Virus record (IMG/VR): IMGVR_UViG_3300043395_000794
Span: 1 to 32,934 of that record
Length of the DNA stretch: 32,934 nt
Strand: one strand, 5' to 3'
DNA from: a virus
The position numbers and the translations under genes were made by a program. The stretch's first letter is position 1; each line of letters starts with the position of its first letter. Positions 8,545 through 16,783 of the stretch are shown one piece after another. A model generated the notes under the pieces. It was given only the letters and a program-made list of their open reading frames with translations. It did no database searches and was not told the DNA's origin.

Positions 8545-9318
8545 TTAGGGCCCAAACGGGCGAACGGTTTGCGCGAAGTTGGTCAGCCCACTGACCAGGG
8601 AAGCCCCCGACAGCAGGCCACCGCTCTTGACAGCGAACTCCCCGGCAAGCTCCAGCTGGCGCGCCTGGGTCTCGGCCGCTTCCATCGTCAGGTTTGCTTG
8701 CTGCTCAGCAGCCAGCAACATGGCCGAGGCGTCTTCGTAGCCCATGATCCGGGCCGTCAGCGCGTTGAGATCTGACACGCCCACGTCGCGGTACGTGGCC
8801 CCCACATTGGCGGCCTGCACTGCCATCGCACTGCCCTCGCCATACGCCACGCCATTGGCAGCAGCCCTGGCCCGCACAGCCGCATTGGCGCGCTCCATGT
8901 TGCGCAGCAAACTGTTGCCCTGGATCTGGTAATTCATGGACAACATCTCTGCGGCCTTGAGCTTGCGGCCGGCCTGCAGCGCTGCGTACTTGCGGTCCTG
9001 GTCTGTGCGCAGCTGCGCCAGGCGCATCGTGTCGGCAGCCTGCACCTGCAGCAGGCCCTGCTGGTAATACGATGCGGCCTCCTGGGCGCCAGCGGCCGTG
9101 ATGCTCGAGGCCAGGCCCAGGAATGGCGCGGCCATGTTGAGCCCACTGACGGCCACGTTTGCAGCGCCACCAATGAGCCTGGAGGCGCCACCGATGATCG
9201 ACGCCCAGTCAATTGAGGTGTATGCGGGGTCGAATGTCCCGCCAGCGTTGATGAATGCCTGATCCCATGCCGGAACCCCTGACGGCACTCCCTCGCCGAG
9301 CCATGCTCCATCAGACAT
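8545..9318 (-). CDS. Internal virion protein, T7 gp14-like position (257 aa)
   Basis: This is probably the smallest ejection protein, thought in T7 to form a pore in the outer membrane. A hydrophobic, glycine-rich segment at residues about 39-78 (IIGGASRLIGGAANVAVSG and following) precedes long helices. YYQQGLLQVQAADTMRLAQL and NGVAYGEGSAMAVQAANVG are typical of this podovirus family as I know it. A second Gly/Ser/Leu segment lies at the C-terminus (GGLLSGASLVSGL). The start ATG at 9318 overlaps the stop of the tail tubular B gene as TGATG. Confidence 0.8.
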   Translation of the reverse strand: MSDGAWLGEGVPSGVPAWDQAFINAGGTFDPAYTSIDWASIIGGASRLIGGAANVAVSGLNMAAPFLGLASSITAAGAQEAASYYQQGLLQVQAADTMRLAQLRTDQDRKYAALQAGRKLKAAEMLSMNYQIQGNSLLRNMERANAAVRARAAANGVAYGEGSAMAVQAANVGATYRDVGVSDLNALTARIMGYEDASAMLLAAEQQANLTMEAAETQARQLELAGEFAVKSGGLLSGASLVSGLTNFAQTVRPFGP

Positions 9319-11534
9319 CAGGTGCCTCCAGTTACCGCGACCTTGTACTCAAGGCCGAGCAGTGTCAGTTTCAATGGCAGGCTTTGCGCGATCTCAATGG
9401 CCTGCTCCCGGCTGTACCCCAGCGCACCCGTCACCCGCTTGACGCCAGTGAACTCAGGGACAGGGTCATCCAGAATCGGGTTGTCAAAGCTGCGGAAGGG
9501 CACCGGGTTGTTGTTCAGAGTCACGTGCTGCGAGTCGTCAACGAATGCGTTGATCTCCACAATCCGCTTCTTGAAGCCCAGCCGCGTGCCCGTCTGCAAC
9601 CGGATCTCAACCGGCATCGTCTTGGCGTACACCGAGAACGGCAGGCCGACCTCGTAGCTGGTCGTGCTCGCCCGGTCAAACGTGACCGACCCGCCGCCGC
9701 TCACCGTCTCATTGTTTTGCGGCACCCCGTCGCAGATCACATTCAGACTCTTGCCAATGTGCGGCAACCCGCTGGCGCTGGCCGCAGCCCCGCCAGTGAA
9801 GGCGCAATCGGTGAACCGGTCAAAGCTGAACAGCTCGACAAAGAACCTGGCCGTGCCGTTGAATGTGCGCTTGACCACCGCATAAATGTCGGTCACGTCC
9901 ACAGCCACGTCTTTGAACTCGCCATCAGTGATGAACTCCGACGGCGCCGTGATCTGCTGCGAACGCATGATCGAGAACGCGGCCACGCTACCGTCCTGGT
10001 CGTTGACCATGAGCAGCAAATCGCCCTCGTCTGTCGATGTCGCCCGGCGCAGCCCCATGCGGTTTGGCGTCTTGAGCAGATGGCCAGACATCAGCGAAAT
10101 GCGCTGGGTCACGTACGTCAGCTGCGCGTCAGAGAACAAGAACTCGTTGAGGCTCTTGCCCTGGCGCTGAATGTAGACCGTGCCGCTCTCAAGCGATTGA
10201 ACCCGCGTGCCAGGCTTTGTGCCGTTGCGGCTCACGCCCTTGAAGTTAAGGGTCAGCGGCGTGATCGGCTCGGTGCCCGTTTGCGGCACGAAGAACTCGC
10301 CGCCCGTGGTGAACACCTGCAGGTCGCGGCCAGAGATCATGTCGACGATCACATTGAGCGAGCTGGTATCCAGAGTCGCCTCGACAGCATCGTCGTCCAA
10401 GGACTCTGTCGGCACAAAGTCGAAGAAGATGCCGATCTTGGAGCCCCAGATCGTCGACGGCCGGCTCTTGCTGCCACCGAAATACAGACGGCCCTCGTGG
10501 AATGTCACAGTGCGCGGCCAGCCCTTGGTGCTCGACCACACGTCCTCATAGCCGTGTTCAATCTCCCAGCGGCCAGCGTCAATCACAGCGGTGCTGAAGA
10601 ACGGGTATTCGACAACCGCCTCGACCACCGTGGCCGACACGTAGCGGATGATGCGGGCCCGGCCTTGCGGCTGCACATTGATGTATTGATTAACCGACTC
10701 AGTCGTCCAGCTGGTGATGCTATACGTGCTGGTGCTGTTGGGCGCCGTTGTCCAGGCTCTGTCAACCGTGGCCACCTTGGTAGAGCCGTCATAGTCCTCG
10801 ATGATGCGGATCTGGCCAGCGCCGGTGCCGCCAGTGATCGTGATATACAGGCCGTTGAAATAGTCGTTTGTCGAGCTCGAGGCCGACTTCAGCGTGATCG
10901 TCGTCGACGTGCCGCCCTGCGCCGTGCCGGTGTCATGCTTGGAGCTGGTCGTCGTCAGCGTGATGTTTCCGCTAACGGCCGACGGGGTCAGCGTTTCCGA
11001 ATTGTTTGTATGCGCGTCCAGGTTGAATGCGTACTTCGGGATGCTGTCGAATGTGATCGTCGTGATCGTCCACGTCGCATCAGTCCCGCCGCGCACCAGC
11101 TTGATCGGCTGCAGATCGGGGTGAACGACAATCATCGTGTCGGCCGACTGGGTCCAGCACATATCGTCGACCATGTCAGACGTGATGCTGGTCGTGGCAT
11201 ACGGGTTGCCGCTGCCGTTGATGTTGGTCACCGGGGCGCCGTCTTTGAAGACGTACATCCGCTGGTGCGTGAAGCACAGCATATAGCTGTCGTCCACGCT
11301 GAACTCGAATGGCACCAGGCGCACGCCATTGGCCGCGCTGGGCGTTGAACTGTTTGGCAACTCGGCCAGGTACTTCAGACCAGGCCGGCGCCGCATACCG
11401 CCCTGCGGCTGAATCAGCACATTGGTGGCCTTGGCCAGCGCGTTGTTGTACTGCTGCAGATCCACGCGGGCCCGCAGCAACGGGTCGAGCTCGCCCGTAC
11501 TGAAGTTGGTTTGGATGTCGACAAACCGCGGCAT
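9318..11534 (-). CDS. Tail tubular protein B / nozzle (738 aa)
   Basis: This forms the nozzle of the short tail, onto which the fibres attach. The N-terminus (MPRFVDIQTNFSTGELDPLL, then RVDLQQYNNALAKATNVLIQ, PQGGMRRRPG) is the well-known start of this family. WTQSADTMIVVHPDLQP and ENGWPRTVTFHEGRLYFGGS-type beta-propeller lines also fit (here STKGWPRTVTFHEGRLYFGG). The length is normal for T7 gp12-like proteins. The ATG at 11534 has a GAGG site about seven bases upstream and lies two bases after the tail tubular A stop. Confidence in the family is high. Confidence 0.93.
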   Translation of the reverse strand: MPRFVDIQTNFSTGELDPLLRARVDLQQYNNALAKATNVLIQPQGGMRRRPGLKYLAELPNSSTPSAANGVRLVPFEFSVDDSYMLCFTHQRMYVFKDGAPVTNINGSGNPYATTSITSDMVDDMCWTQSADTMIVVHPDLQPIKLVRGGTDATWTITTITFDSIPKYAFNLDAHTNNSETLTPSAVSGNITLTTTSSKHDTGTAQGGTSTTITLKSASSSTNDYFNGLYITITGGTGAGQIRIIEDYDGSTKVATVDRAWTTAPNSTSTYSITSWTTESVNQYINVQPQGRARIIRYVSATVVEAVVEYPFFSTAVIDAGRWEIEHGYEDVWSSTKGWPRTVTFHEGRLYFGGSKSRPSTIWGSKIGIFFDFVPTESLDDDAVEATLDTSSLNVIVDMISGRDLQVFTTGGEFFVPQTGTEPITPLTLNFKGVSRNGTKPGTRVQSLESGTVYIQRQGKSLNEFLFSDAQLTYVTQRISLMSGHLLKTPNRMGLRRATSTDEGDLLLMVNDQDGSVAAFSIMRSQQITAPSEFITDGEFKDVAVDVTDIYAVVKRTFNGTARFFVELFSFDRFTDCAFTGGAAASASGLPHIGKSLNVICDGVPQNNETVSGGGSVTFDRASTTSYEVGLPFSVYAKTMPVEIRLQTGTRLGFKKRIVEINAFVDDSQHVTLNNNPVPFRSFDNPILDDPVPEFTGVKRVTGALGYSREQAIEIAQSLPLKLTLLGLEYKVAVTGGT

Positions 11535-11535
11535 C

Positions 11536-12150
11536 TCAGAACCTCACAGCCACCAGCGAGAAGTCTTCGATCACCCGCGACGGTTGGCCCTGGCCATCAA
11601 TGTTGGCCGCCGTGCGGAAGAACCCACCGCGGCCATTCTCAGCCGCAGACCCGACAGCAACCCCCTGCCAATATGTCGATTTCTCGCGCTGCTCAGTAAT
11701 GGGCTCAGCCAGATGCCAGGCCATCATGTACTTCATCAGCTGCACAAAATACTTTGGGAAGGCGAACTCCTGCAGCTCGTACTGGTAGTCCACGTACACG
11801 GCAGGCAGATTGGTCAGCAGCTTGTCTTGCTGGATCTCGTAGTCCTTTTGCACCGGTGCGCCAACAGCGCTTGAGGCATAGACTGCACGCGGGCTGGCCA
11901 GGCGGTCACCAGGCAGCTGGTACGCATAGCGCCAGACAGACCCGGGAGCGGTCAGCAGCTGCGCAAGCTGCACCTTCTTGGTGTTGAAACTCCACGGGTG
12001 CATGGTCAGCGTGGAGTCGCGGATATCCGGGTACAGGCGGTCGCACACCGAGCTCTCGTCGGTGCCGTCGTTGAAGCTCGAGATGGCCTTCGCGCCGAGC
12101 ATCAGCAGCGCGTCGGAGCAGATGGTCACGCCGGTATCGCCTGCAGCCAT
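11536..12150 (-). CDS. Tail tubular protein A / adaptor (204 aa)
   Basis: This is the adaptor ring between portal and nozzle, T7 gp11-like. Characteristic parts are DALLMLGAKAISSFNDGTDE, VCDRLYPDIRDSTLTMHPWS and W(R)YAYQLPGDRLASPRAVYA, followed by YWQGVAVGSAAENGR near the end. The length fits the family. The ATG at 12150 is preceded by a GAGAGG site, which lies at the foot of a strong hairpin (12172-12203). It precedes the nozzle gene, as in T7-like phages. Confidence 0.92.
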   Translation of the reverse strand: MAAGDTGVTICSDALLMLGAKAISSFNDGTDESSVCDRLYPDIRDSTLTMHPWSFNTKKVQLAQLLTAPGSVWRYAYQLPGDRLASPRAVYASSAVGAPVQKDYEIQQDKLLTNLPAVYVDYQYELQEFAFPKYFVQLMKYMMAWHLAEPITEQREKSTYWQGVAVGSAAENGRGGFFRTAANIDGQGQPSRVIEDFSLVAVRF

Positions 12151-12171
12151 GGAAACCTCTCAATGTGAGAA

Positions 12172-12203
12172 GGGCCAGCCTCCGATTGCTCAGCGGCTGG
12201 CCC
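12172..12203 (-). other. Strong stem-loop between minor head gene and tail adaptor gene
   Basis: Perfect 9-bp arms GGGCCAGCC and GGCTGGCCC flank a 14-base loop. No T-run follows on the minus strand (TTCTCACATT), so a classical terminator is unlikely. A second small hairpin (TCTCA/TGAGA) follows and abuts the ribosome site of the next gene. It could be an mRNA 3'-end stabiliser, a processing site or an attenuator that lowers tail expression relative to capsid. Confidence 0.6.
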
Positions 12204-12222
12204 GGTCCGATACCTCGCCGAA

Positions 12223-12513
12223 TTAGTCGGTGTTGGTGCCGGTGTTGATGGCCGTGGCATCGGCCACATCGACCACGCCCGCAGCAGAGATCGACATCAC
12301 CACGTGCATACCGGCGGTCGAGACAGAGCCCGAGCTGGTGGTCACGCGGAAGATGATGTCGCCCACCTTGAGGATGGATGCGATGGCGTTGAAATAACCG
12401 CTGGTGTCAACCGTGGCGGCAGCGTCGGTGGTGGTGTACGTCCACAGCTGCGGGGCATTGCCCGCCTTGGACTGAGCACCTGCGGCGTTAAGGCCGGCTG
12501 AGTCGAAAGCCAT
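12223..12513 (-). CDS. Probable minor head / decoration protein (96 aa)
   Basis: This small beta-rich protein lies immediately downstream of the major capsid gene. It begins MAFDSAGLNAAGAQSKAGNA, followed by PQLWTYTTTDAAATVDTSGYF and KVGDIIFRV. Proteins of this size, place and WTY ... GYF pattern occur after the capsid gene in other podoviruses, where they are taken to be head decoration or head-fibre proteins. There are no cysteines and no membrane segment. The ATG at 12513 has a strong GGAGGG site. The assignment is from position and appearance only. Confidence 0.6.
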   Translation of the reverse strand: MAFDSAGLNAAGAQSKAGNAPQLWTYTTTDAAATVDTSGYFNAIASILKVGDIIFRVTTSSGSVSTAGMHVVMSISAAGVVDVADATAINTGTNTD

Positions 12514-12528
12514 TTTCAGACCCTCCTA

Positions 12529-13383
12529 TTAAGCCGCGGCCGCGGTATCGCGTGCGGTGATCTTGACGATACCCTCGCTGTCGATCGACACAGCACCGGC
12601 AGAGAACAGGGCATTGACAAGCCAGCTGGTCTTCTCGGGGATGTAGTTGATCTCAGTGCGAGGAGCGATGCCTTCCGCATAGCCGATGGCGTCCTTATGG
12701 AACGCATACAGCGTGCGGTCGTTCGAGCCGTCGATCGGCAGGCCACCCTCAGAACGGTCGCCCAGCACATGGAATGTGAAGCCCATGAACTGGTTGATCT
12801 CGCCCTGCACCAGCGCCTTGACCGTGTTGAAGTCCGAGCTGGTCACCGAGGTCTGCTCCAACATCGCGGCCAGGGAATTGGCGTGGATGATGATGTTGCG
12901 GCCATCGGCGGGCACGTTCTTCTGGTTCAAGATCTTGGCAGCTTCGCGCAGCTTGGAGATGTTCATATTGGTGTTCGCGCCACCAATACTGTTGGCCACC
13001 GTGCCAGTGCCGGAAGCAGCGTTCAGCGCATCGAGAATCAGCTGATCCTGACGACGGCCGATAGCCGCGCCCACCACTTGCACCAGCTCCTGGCGCTCGT
13101 CGAAGTTGACCTTCTGCTGGGAGAAGATGTCGCTGTACTCGGCGGCATTCCAGTCCTGCAGCGTGCAGGTCACGTTGCTGAACCCGACGTTCATCGGGGT
13201 CACATCGGTCTGCGACACGCGAGCAGTGGCAACACCACGGCCGACCTTGGGGAACTTGACGGTTGCACCTTCGACTCCACGACGCTGACGCACAGCACCC
13301 ACCAGCATGGCCTTGCCCTGGTAAGCCTGTTTGACCTCAGCGTCGAATAGGGTCACGAAGGCGTTCGAGAGAGAAACGCTCAT
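12529..13383 (-). CDS. Major capsid protein (284 aa)
   Basis: This is the main shell protein. The start MSVSLSNAFVTLFDAEVKQA, then GATVKFPKVGRGVA, DRTLYAFHKDAIGYA and the C-terminal SAGAVSIDSEGIVKI are typical of the short podovirus capsid family with an HK97-type fold. The length fits. It lies directly downstream of the scaffold gene but is separated from it by a rho-independent terminator and a possible promoter, which suggests separately tuned, high expression. The ATG at 13383 has a GAGGT ribosome site. Confidence 0.92.
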   Translation of the reverse strand: MSVSLSNAFVTLFDAEVKQAYQGKAMLVGAVRQRRGVEGATVKFPKVGRGVATARVSQTDVTPMNVGFSNVTCTLQDWNAAEYSDIFSQQKVNFDERQELVQVVGAAIGRRQDQLILDALNAASGTGTVANSIGGANTNMNISKLREAAKILNQKNVPADGRNIIIHANSLAAMLEQTSVTSSDFNTVKALVQGEINQFMGFTFHVLGDRSEGGLPIDGSNDRTLYAFHKDAIGYAEGIAPRTEINYIPEKTSWLVNALFSAGAVSIDSEGIVKITARDTAAAA

Positions 13384-13522
13384 TTGATTACCTCATTCGG
13401 TTGTTTAGGGTCAGGTTTGTCGCGTCGGTGAGCCAGTTGCCTGGGCCTTTGCTTGCTGATTGCGTCAGCCAGTCGTCAGCATCCGCTGCGGTCAGGGCCG
13501 GTTTCCCGGTTAGCCTGCAGCG

Positions 13523-13550
13523 ATTGTATTGCCACTTGACAAATATGCAA
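13523..13550 (-). promoter_or_regulatory. Possible promoter for the capsid gene
   Basis: On the minus strand TTGCAT and TACAAT are separated by 16 bases, just downstream of the terminator and about 140 bases before the capsid start. The -10 matches consensus at five of six positions. The -35 is weak, with three of six. The location between a terminator and a highly expressed gene is the main support. Confidence 0.35.
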
Positions 13551-13572
13551 GCGCCCCGTATGGCGTTTGGAC

Positions 13573-13599
13573 AAAAAAAGCCCGGCACTCAGGCCGGGC
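13573..13599 (-). terminator. Rho-independent terminator between scaffold and capsid genes
   Basis: On the minus strand a perfect 7-bp stem GCCCGGC/GCCGGGC with a six-base loop is followed directly by seven T residues. It sits about 30 bases after the scaffold stop codon. It would end part of the upstream transcript and leave the capsid region to read-through, antitermination or its own promoter. Confidence 0.88.
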
Positions 13600-13632
13600 A
13601 AGGCAACTGCCTGCGAAGGCAGCAGGAGAGAA

Positions 13633-14409
13633 TCAGTTCGCGTACTGCTGGAAGAGGCGCTCGACCTTTTGCCGGTACGCGGCGTCGGTCTTGTACTTGG
13701 GGTCGCCCACCATTTGGTAGAGCTCCTCCTTGCTGGGCGCTCCCTCAACGGGCGCATTCTCAATGGGCACCCGGCCTTCATAAGCCTCGCGGATCTTCAT
13801 CAGAGCCCGCAGGCCCTTGGCCGTGCCGCCCATGATCTTGAACTCCTCAAAGTCGTCCTTGCTCCAGACGCCCTTGGATACCAAGCCCCGGGCCCAGTCC
13901 ACCATGCCGCTGACAACCGCCTGGCCATTGGGGCCCAGCTGTTTGAGCTCGACGCCAGGATCAACCGGCTCAGGCATCATCGACTGCGCGATCTCATTGA
14001 ACTGGGTGGCCATCTCGTCAAAGGCCGCCTGGCTGATGCCCCACTTGGCCGCCCAGGCCACATAGCCCTTGGACAACGGGTCGTTCTCGATGTCCTTGCT
14101 CAGTAGCGCGCTGGTGTCGTACTTGCCGCCCTCGGGCGCCTTGTGTTTACCCTGAGAGACCATCTTGCGCAGGTCGCCCCAGCTCTTGGCCATGGCCTCG
14201 TAGTTGGCTTCGCCCTTCTCAGCATCCCAGAAGTTGTCGGGCAGATATTCGGGTTTTACCTTGGGCGCGCCGGTATCCTGGCCGGCCGGCGTTGCGCCTC
14301 GGTGTTCAATCTCAGCCTTTGCAGGCTCTGCGGGTTTGTCGGGTGATTCGACGGTCGCCGAGTCCAATAGGCCAGTGTCGCCACTGGGTTGGTCGTTGTT
14401 GTCGCTCAA
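13633..14409 (-). CDS. Scaffolding / capsid assembly protein (258 aa)
   Basis: This is an acidic, helical protein placed between portal and capsid genes, as for T7 gp9. It begins MSDNNDQPSGDTGLLDSATV. The middle has YLPDNFWDAEKGEANYEAMA and KSWGDLRKMVSQGKHKAPEG, which are family hallmarks. The C-terminal 40 residues are basic/aromatic helical (YKTDAAYRQKVERLFQQYA), as in scaffold tails that contact the capsid. Translation must start at TTG (14409): no ATG or GTG is available before the conserved part, and a GAGGA site lies five bases upstream. The TTG overlaps the upstream stop as TTGA. Confidence 0.88.
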   Translation of the reverse strand: MSDNNDQPSGDTGLLDSATVESPDKPAEPAKAEIEHRGATPAGQDTGAPKVKPEYLPDNFWDAEKGEANYEAMAKSWGDLRKMVSQGKHKAPEGGKYDTSALLSKDIENDPLSKGYVAWAAKWGISQAAFDEMATQFNEIAQSMMPEPVDPGVELKQLGPNGQAVVSGMVDWARGLVSKGVWSKDDFEEFKIMGGTAKGLRALMKIREAYEGRVPIENAPVEGAPSKEELYQMVGDPKYKTDAAYRQKVERLFQQYAN

Positions 14410-14669
14410 AGTTTCCTCGCTTGGTTGATGCGCGCCATCAGATCCCGCACGACGTTTCTCTGCCCCTCGGCGAAGAAGGCGTGCGATACGTCAACGCCCG
14501 GCGCGGCGATGGTGACATTGACGTACATATCGACCAGCCAGCGCATGAGCTTCTGGCCGTCTTCATCTCCAAACACCCGCAGGCACAGCCGCGCCAGGTC
14601 GTCGCGCTGTTGGGCCACGTCCCTGACGTCGAGCGGCAGCGGCGCCTCTAAATCATCCCAGCCGCTCAT
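14406..14669 (-). CDS. Bbp19-like phage protein (87 aa)
   Basis: This small helical protein sits between portal and scaffold genes. The pattern LARLCLRVFGDEDGQKLMRW then AFFAEGQRNVVRDLMARI matches the Bbp19-type proteins, named after Bordetella phage BPP-1, which sit downstream of portals in podoviruses. Their role is unknown, perhaps in head completion. ATG at 14669 overlaps the portal stop as ATGA. Confidence 0.75.
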   Translation of the reverse strand: MSGWDDLEAPLPLDVRDVAQQRDDLARLCLRVFGDEDGQKLMRWLVDMYVNVTIAAPGVDVSHAFFAEGQRNVVRDLMARINQARKL

Positions 14670-16270
14670 GCCATCGCCCCCTGCGGCGCAGCGGCCGGGC
14701 CGCCAGCCGCTTGCTGGGCTTGCATCTGCATGGCCATCATCTGGGCCTGCTGCGCAGCCTGCTGCTCAATCAGGAAGGCCCGCTCGCTTTGGTCGTTGCG
14801 CAGGGCCTGCGGCACTCCCAGCTTGTCGCCCAGATAGTCGATCATGTCGCTGAACTTGACGGCTACAGCGCCCTCGGGACCCATCTGCTGGGCCAGCTGC
14901 GAGAACTGCAGCGCGGCGTTGATCTCGTCCATGGCCTGGGCGTTTGCCAGTGGAGCCACCGGCGTGACCTTGATCTCCAAGCCGTTGACGCGCAAGGGCA
15001 ACTCGATCGTGCCGCGCTCGTCCATGACCTCGAGGATCTTGGAGACCAGCGGGATCATGGTCTCGTTGACCAGGCGGCCAAATGCCGAGCCCAGATTTTG
15101 CGAAAGCTCCTTCATGCGCTCCACAATCTCTGTGGCCGAGCGGGCGCTCATGTTCTCCGGCGGCAGAGACTCGTCCAGCAATATGCGCTTGACCGATTGC
15201 ACCAGGTCGTTGATGACCAGCTGCGTGACGTTGAAATCGCCAGCCCGCGGCAGGGGCAGCAAAGCCGGGCCCTGGGGTCCACCGTTGCGCGCCACCGGGA
15301 TGATGGCGCCCGGGGTGATCTTGACCGTGTTGGGGTTGAGCACGCCATCGTCGGCTGCGGTGTAGACCCCGGAGACCGCCAGGCTGGCGTTCTTGAGCAG
15401 CAGCTCCTTGGTCTTGTTCAGCGTCTTGATGTCCGGCAGCGCCGTAATGAGCGGGCCGCGGCCATAGATCTCACCGGCCACCTTCATGTAGCGCGATATC
15501 ACCCAGGGGCTGTATTTCTTGCGACGGTAGACCAGCTCCTCTTTGGAGTGCTTGTCGATGACGTGGTAGCAGTAGTCGCCGCGCTTGTGGTCGAAGATCG
15601 TGGCTTCGAGCAGCTCAATGTCGTCGGTCGGCTTGTCCTCGATACGGCGCTTGAGCTCGTCTGGGATCTTGGCATCCGGCCACTGGCGTTGGATGCTCTC
15701 GCCCTTCATGCGCAGCCTGCGGTAGACGTTGTCCACCTGGCCATTGGCACCCTCTTCATAGGAGACCAGGAACAGCGGCACCGGGATGAAGTTGATCGGC
15801 GAGATATCATCGCCGGGCTGCACCATCATGCAAGCCGTGCCCACCGCCAGGTCGAGCAGGAACTCGCCCATGGCGATGTCGAAGTTGCTCTGCCGCAGCA
15901 CGGCGAACATCTTCTCGCCGTACAGGTCGAGGATGGCCTGAGCCTGTGGCTTGCGCTCGACGGGAATATCCAGGCCGGGCTCAAGCTTGCACCAAACGCG
16001 CTGGGGCGGGAATACGACCGACTGCAGCCGATTTGCAAAGCGCTGCGTGGAATTGATGGCCGTCGAGTCAAACACCCGCTGCATCTTTTTGGTGCCGGTG
16101 CTGCCACCTTCCCATACCCCATACAGCTGGCGCTGCGGCAGGGCGAACTCATAGGCATCCTGGTAGATGCTTTGAAATTCATCCTTCTTGGTCTGCGCGA
16201 GCGCCTGGCGCTTGATGATCTCGTCCGGGGTCAGGCGTTTGCCGCCCGGCGCGTCTTTGCGGTATTCCAT
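14666..16270 (-). CDS. Portal / head-tail connector protein (534 aa)
   Basis: This is the dodecameric portal through which DNA is packaged and ejected, T7 gp8-like. Motifs include YQDAYEFALPQRQLYG, VFDSTAINSTQRFANRLQSV, FPPQRVWCKLEPG, GRGPLITALPDIKTLNKTKE and SLPPENMSARSATEIVERMK, all typical for this family. The C-terminal 40 residues are Gln/Ala/Met-rich, as often seen in podovirus portals. The length is normal. The ATG at 16270 has a GAGGA site about five bases upstream. Confidence 0.95.
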   Translation of the reverse strand: MEYRKDAPGGKRLTPDEIIKRQALAQTKKDEFQSIYQDAYEFALPQRQLYGVWEGGSTGTKKMQRVFDSTAINSTQRFANRLQSVVFPPQRVWCKLEPGLDIPVERKPQAQAILDLYGEKMFAVLRQSNFDIAMGEFLLDLAVGTACMMVQPGDDISPINFIPVPLFLVSYEEGANGQVDNVYRRLRMKGESIQRQWPDAKIPDELKRRIEDKPTDDIELLEATIFDHKRGDYCYHVIDKHSKEELVYRRKKYSPWVISRYMKVAGEIYGRGPLITALPDIKTLNKTKELLLKNASLAVSGVYTAADDGVLNPNTVKITPGAIIPVARNGGPQGPALLPLPRAGDFNVTQLVINDLVQSVKRILLDESLPPENMSARSATEIVERMKELSQNLGSAFGRLVNETMIPLVSKILEVMDERGTIELPLRVNGLEIKVTPVAPLANAQAMDEINAALQFSQLAQQMGPEGAVAVKFSDMIDYLGDKLGVPQALRNDQSERAFLIEQQAAQQAQMMAMQMQAQQAAGGPAAAPQGAMA

Positions 16271-16271
16271 A

Positions 16272-16460
16272 TCAGTCCTCGCTCAGGAGGTAGTTGGCCA
16301 GCATGGTGCGCTCAGCCCGGGACAGCATTGCGCTGCTCTTGAGCTTGGCGGCCATCTTTGCAATCTGCTCGGGCGTGAGCTCTTCCTCGGGCATCTCCAT
16401 GTCTTGGCCCTCTTCTTTTTCTTTGTCCTCGCCCTTTTCGATGCTGATCTCGATCTTCAT
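16272..16460 (-). CDS. Small acidic protein upstream of portal (62 aa)
   Basis: A 62-residue protein with a highly charged N-terminal half (KGEDKEKEEGQDMEMPEEEL) and a helical C-terminal half (LTPEQIAKMAAKLKSSAMLS, then ERTMLANYLLSED). The start at 16460 overlaps the upstream stop as ATGA, and the portal start follows within a few bases, so it is coupled on both sides. No family is recognised. It may be a packaging or portal-assembly accessory, judged by place only. Confidence 0.6.
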   Translation of the reverse strand: MKIEISIEKGEDKEKEEGQDMEMPEEELTPEQIAKMAAKLKSSAMLSRAERTMLANYLLSED

Positions 16461-16783
16461 TTGTCATTCTCCAGCTTGTATTTCTCGAGCAAATTGCGAC
16501 CCTTTGCCGCCAGGCGGGCGGCGGCGCCAGCCGTGCGCGGGACCGGCTCACCCCACGCATTGGCCGCTTTGGCCAGGCGCGTGGGCTCACCCTTGTCATT
16601 GACCAGCGGCCCGCTTGGGTTCGTGTAGAACCGGGTCAAGAATGAGCCCTTGCGGCGCGCACGCTCACCCGTTGGGCTGCCCTCCTTGACGCCAGGCTGC
16701 AGGTTCTTGCTCTCACCAGAGCGCTCGAACTTGCGCCGGCCCGCCTCGGTCAGCCCGCCCTCGGGGTCCTCGTACTTGCTCAC
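16457..16783 (-). CDS. Small basic protein, DUF6321-like (108 aa)
   Basis: A basic protein starting with GTG at 16783 (GTGA overlap with the upstream stop). EGGLTEAGRRKFERSGESKN near the N-terminus, then RRKGSFLTRFYTNPSGPLVN and EPTRLAKAANAWGEPVP, resemble a widespread small phage family annotated DUF6321, where GLT..GR, RRKSF and PTR.A...W are the constant parts. The function is unknown. It sits in a run of four small genes upstream of the portal gene. The family call is from memory of its pattern. Confidence 0.65.
   Translation of the reverse strand: MSKYEDPEGGLTEAGRRKFERSGESKNLQPGVKEGSPTGERARRKGSFLTRFYTNPSGPLVNDKGEPTRLAKAANAWGEPVPRTAGAAARLAAKGRNLLEKYKLENDK

Noticed and set aside
9255-11348. 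697-codon plus-strand open frame
   Set aside because: It is antisense to the tail tubular B gene and its composition (Arg/His/Leu/Val without domain structure) is that of a mirror frame in high-GC DNA.
13388-13588. 66-codon minus-strand frame between scaffold and capsid genes
   Set aside because: Its ATG lies inside the terminator hairpin and there is no ribosome site; the stretch is better explained as a leader of the capsid transcript.
14711-16342. 543-codon plus-strand open frame
   Set aside because: It lies opposite the portal gene, which has clear family motifs; no ribosome site and no recognisable motif support the plus frame.
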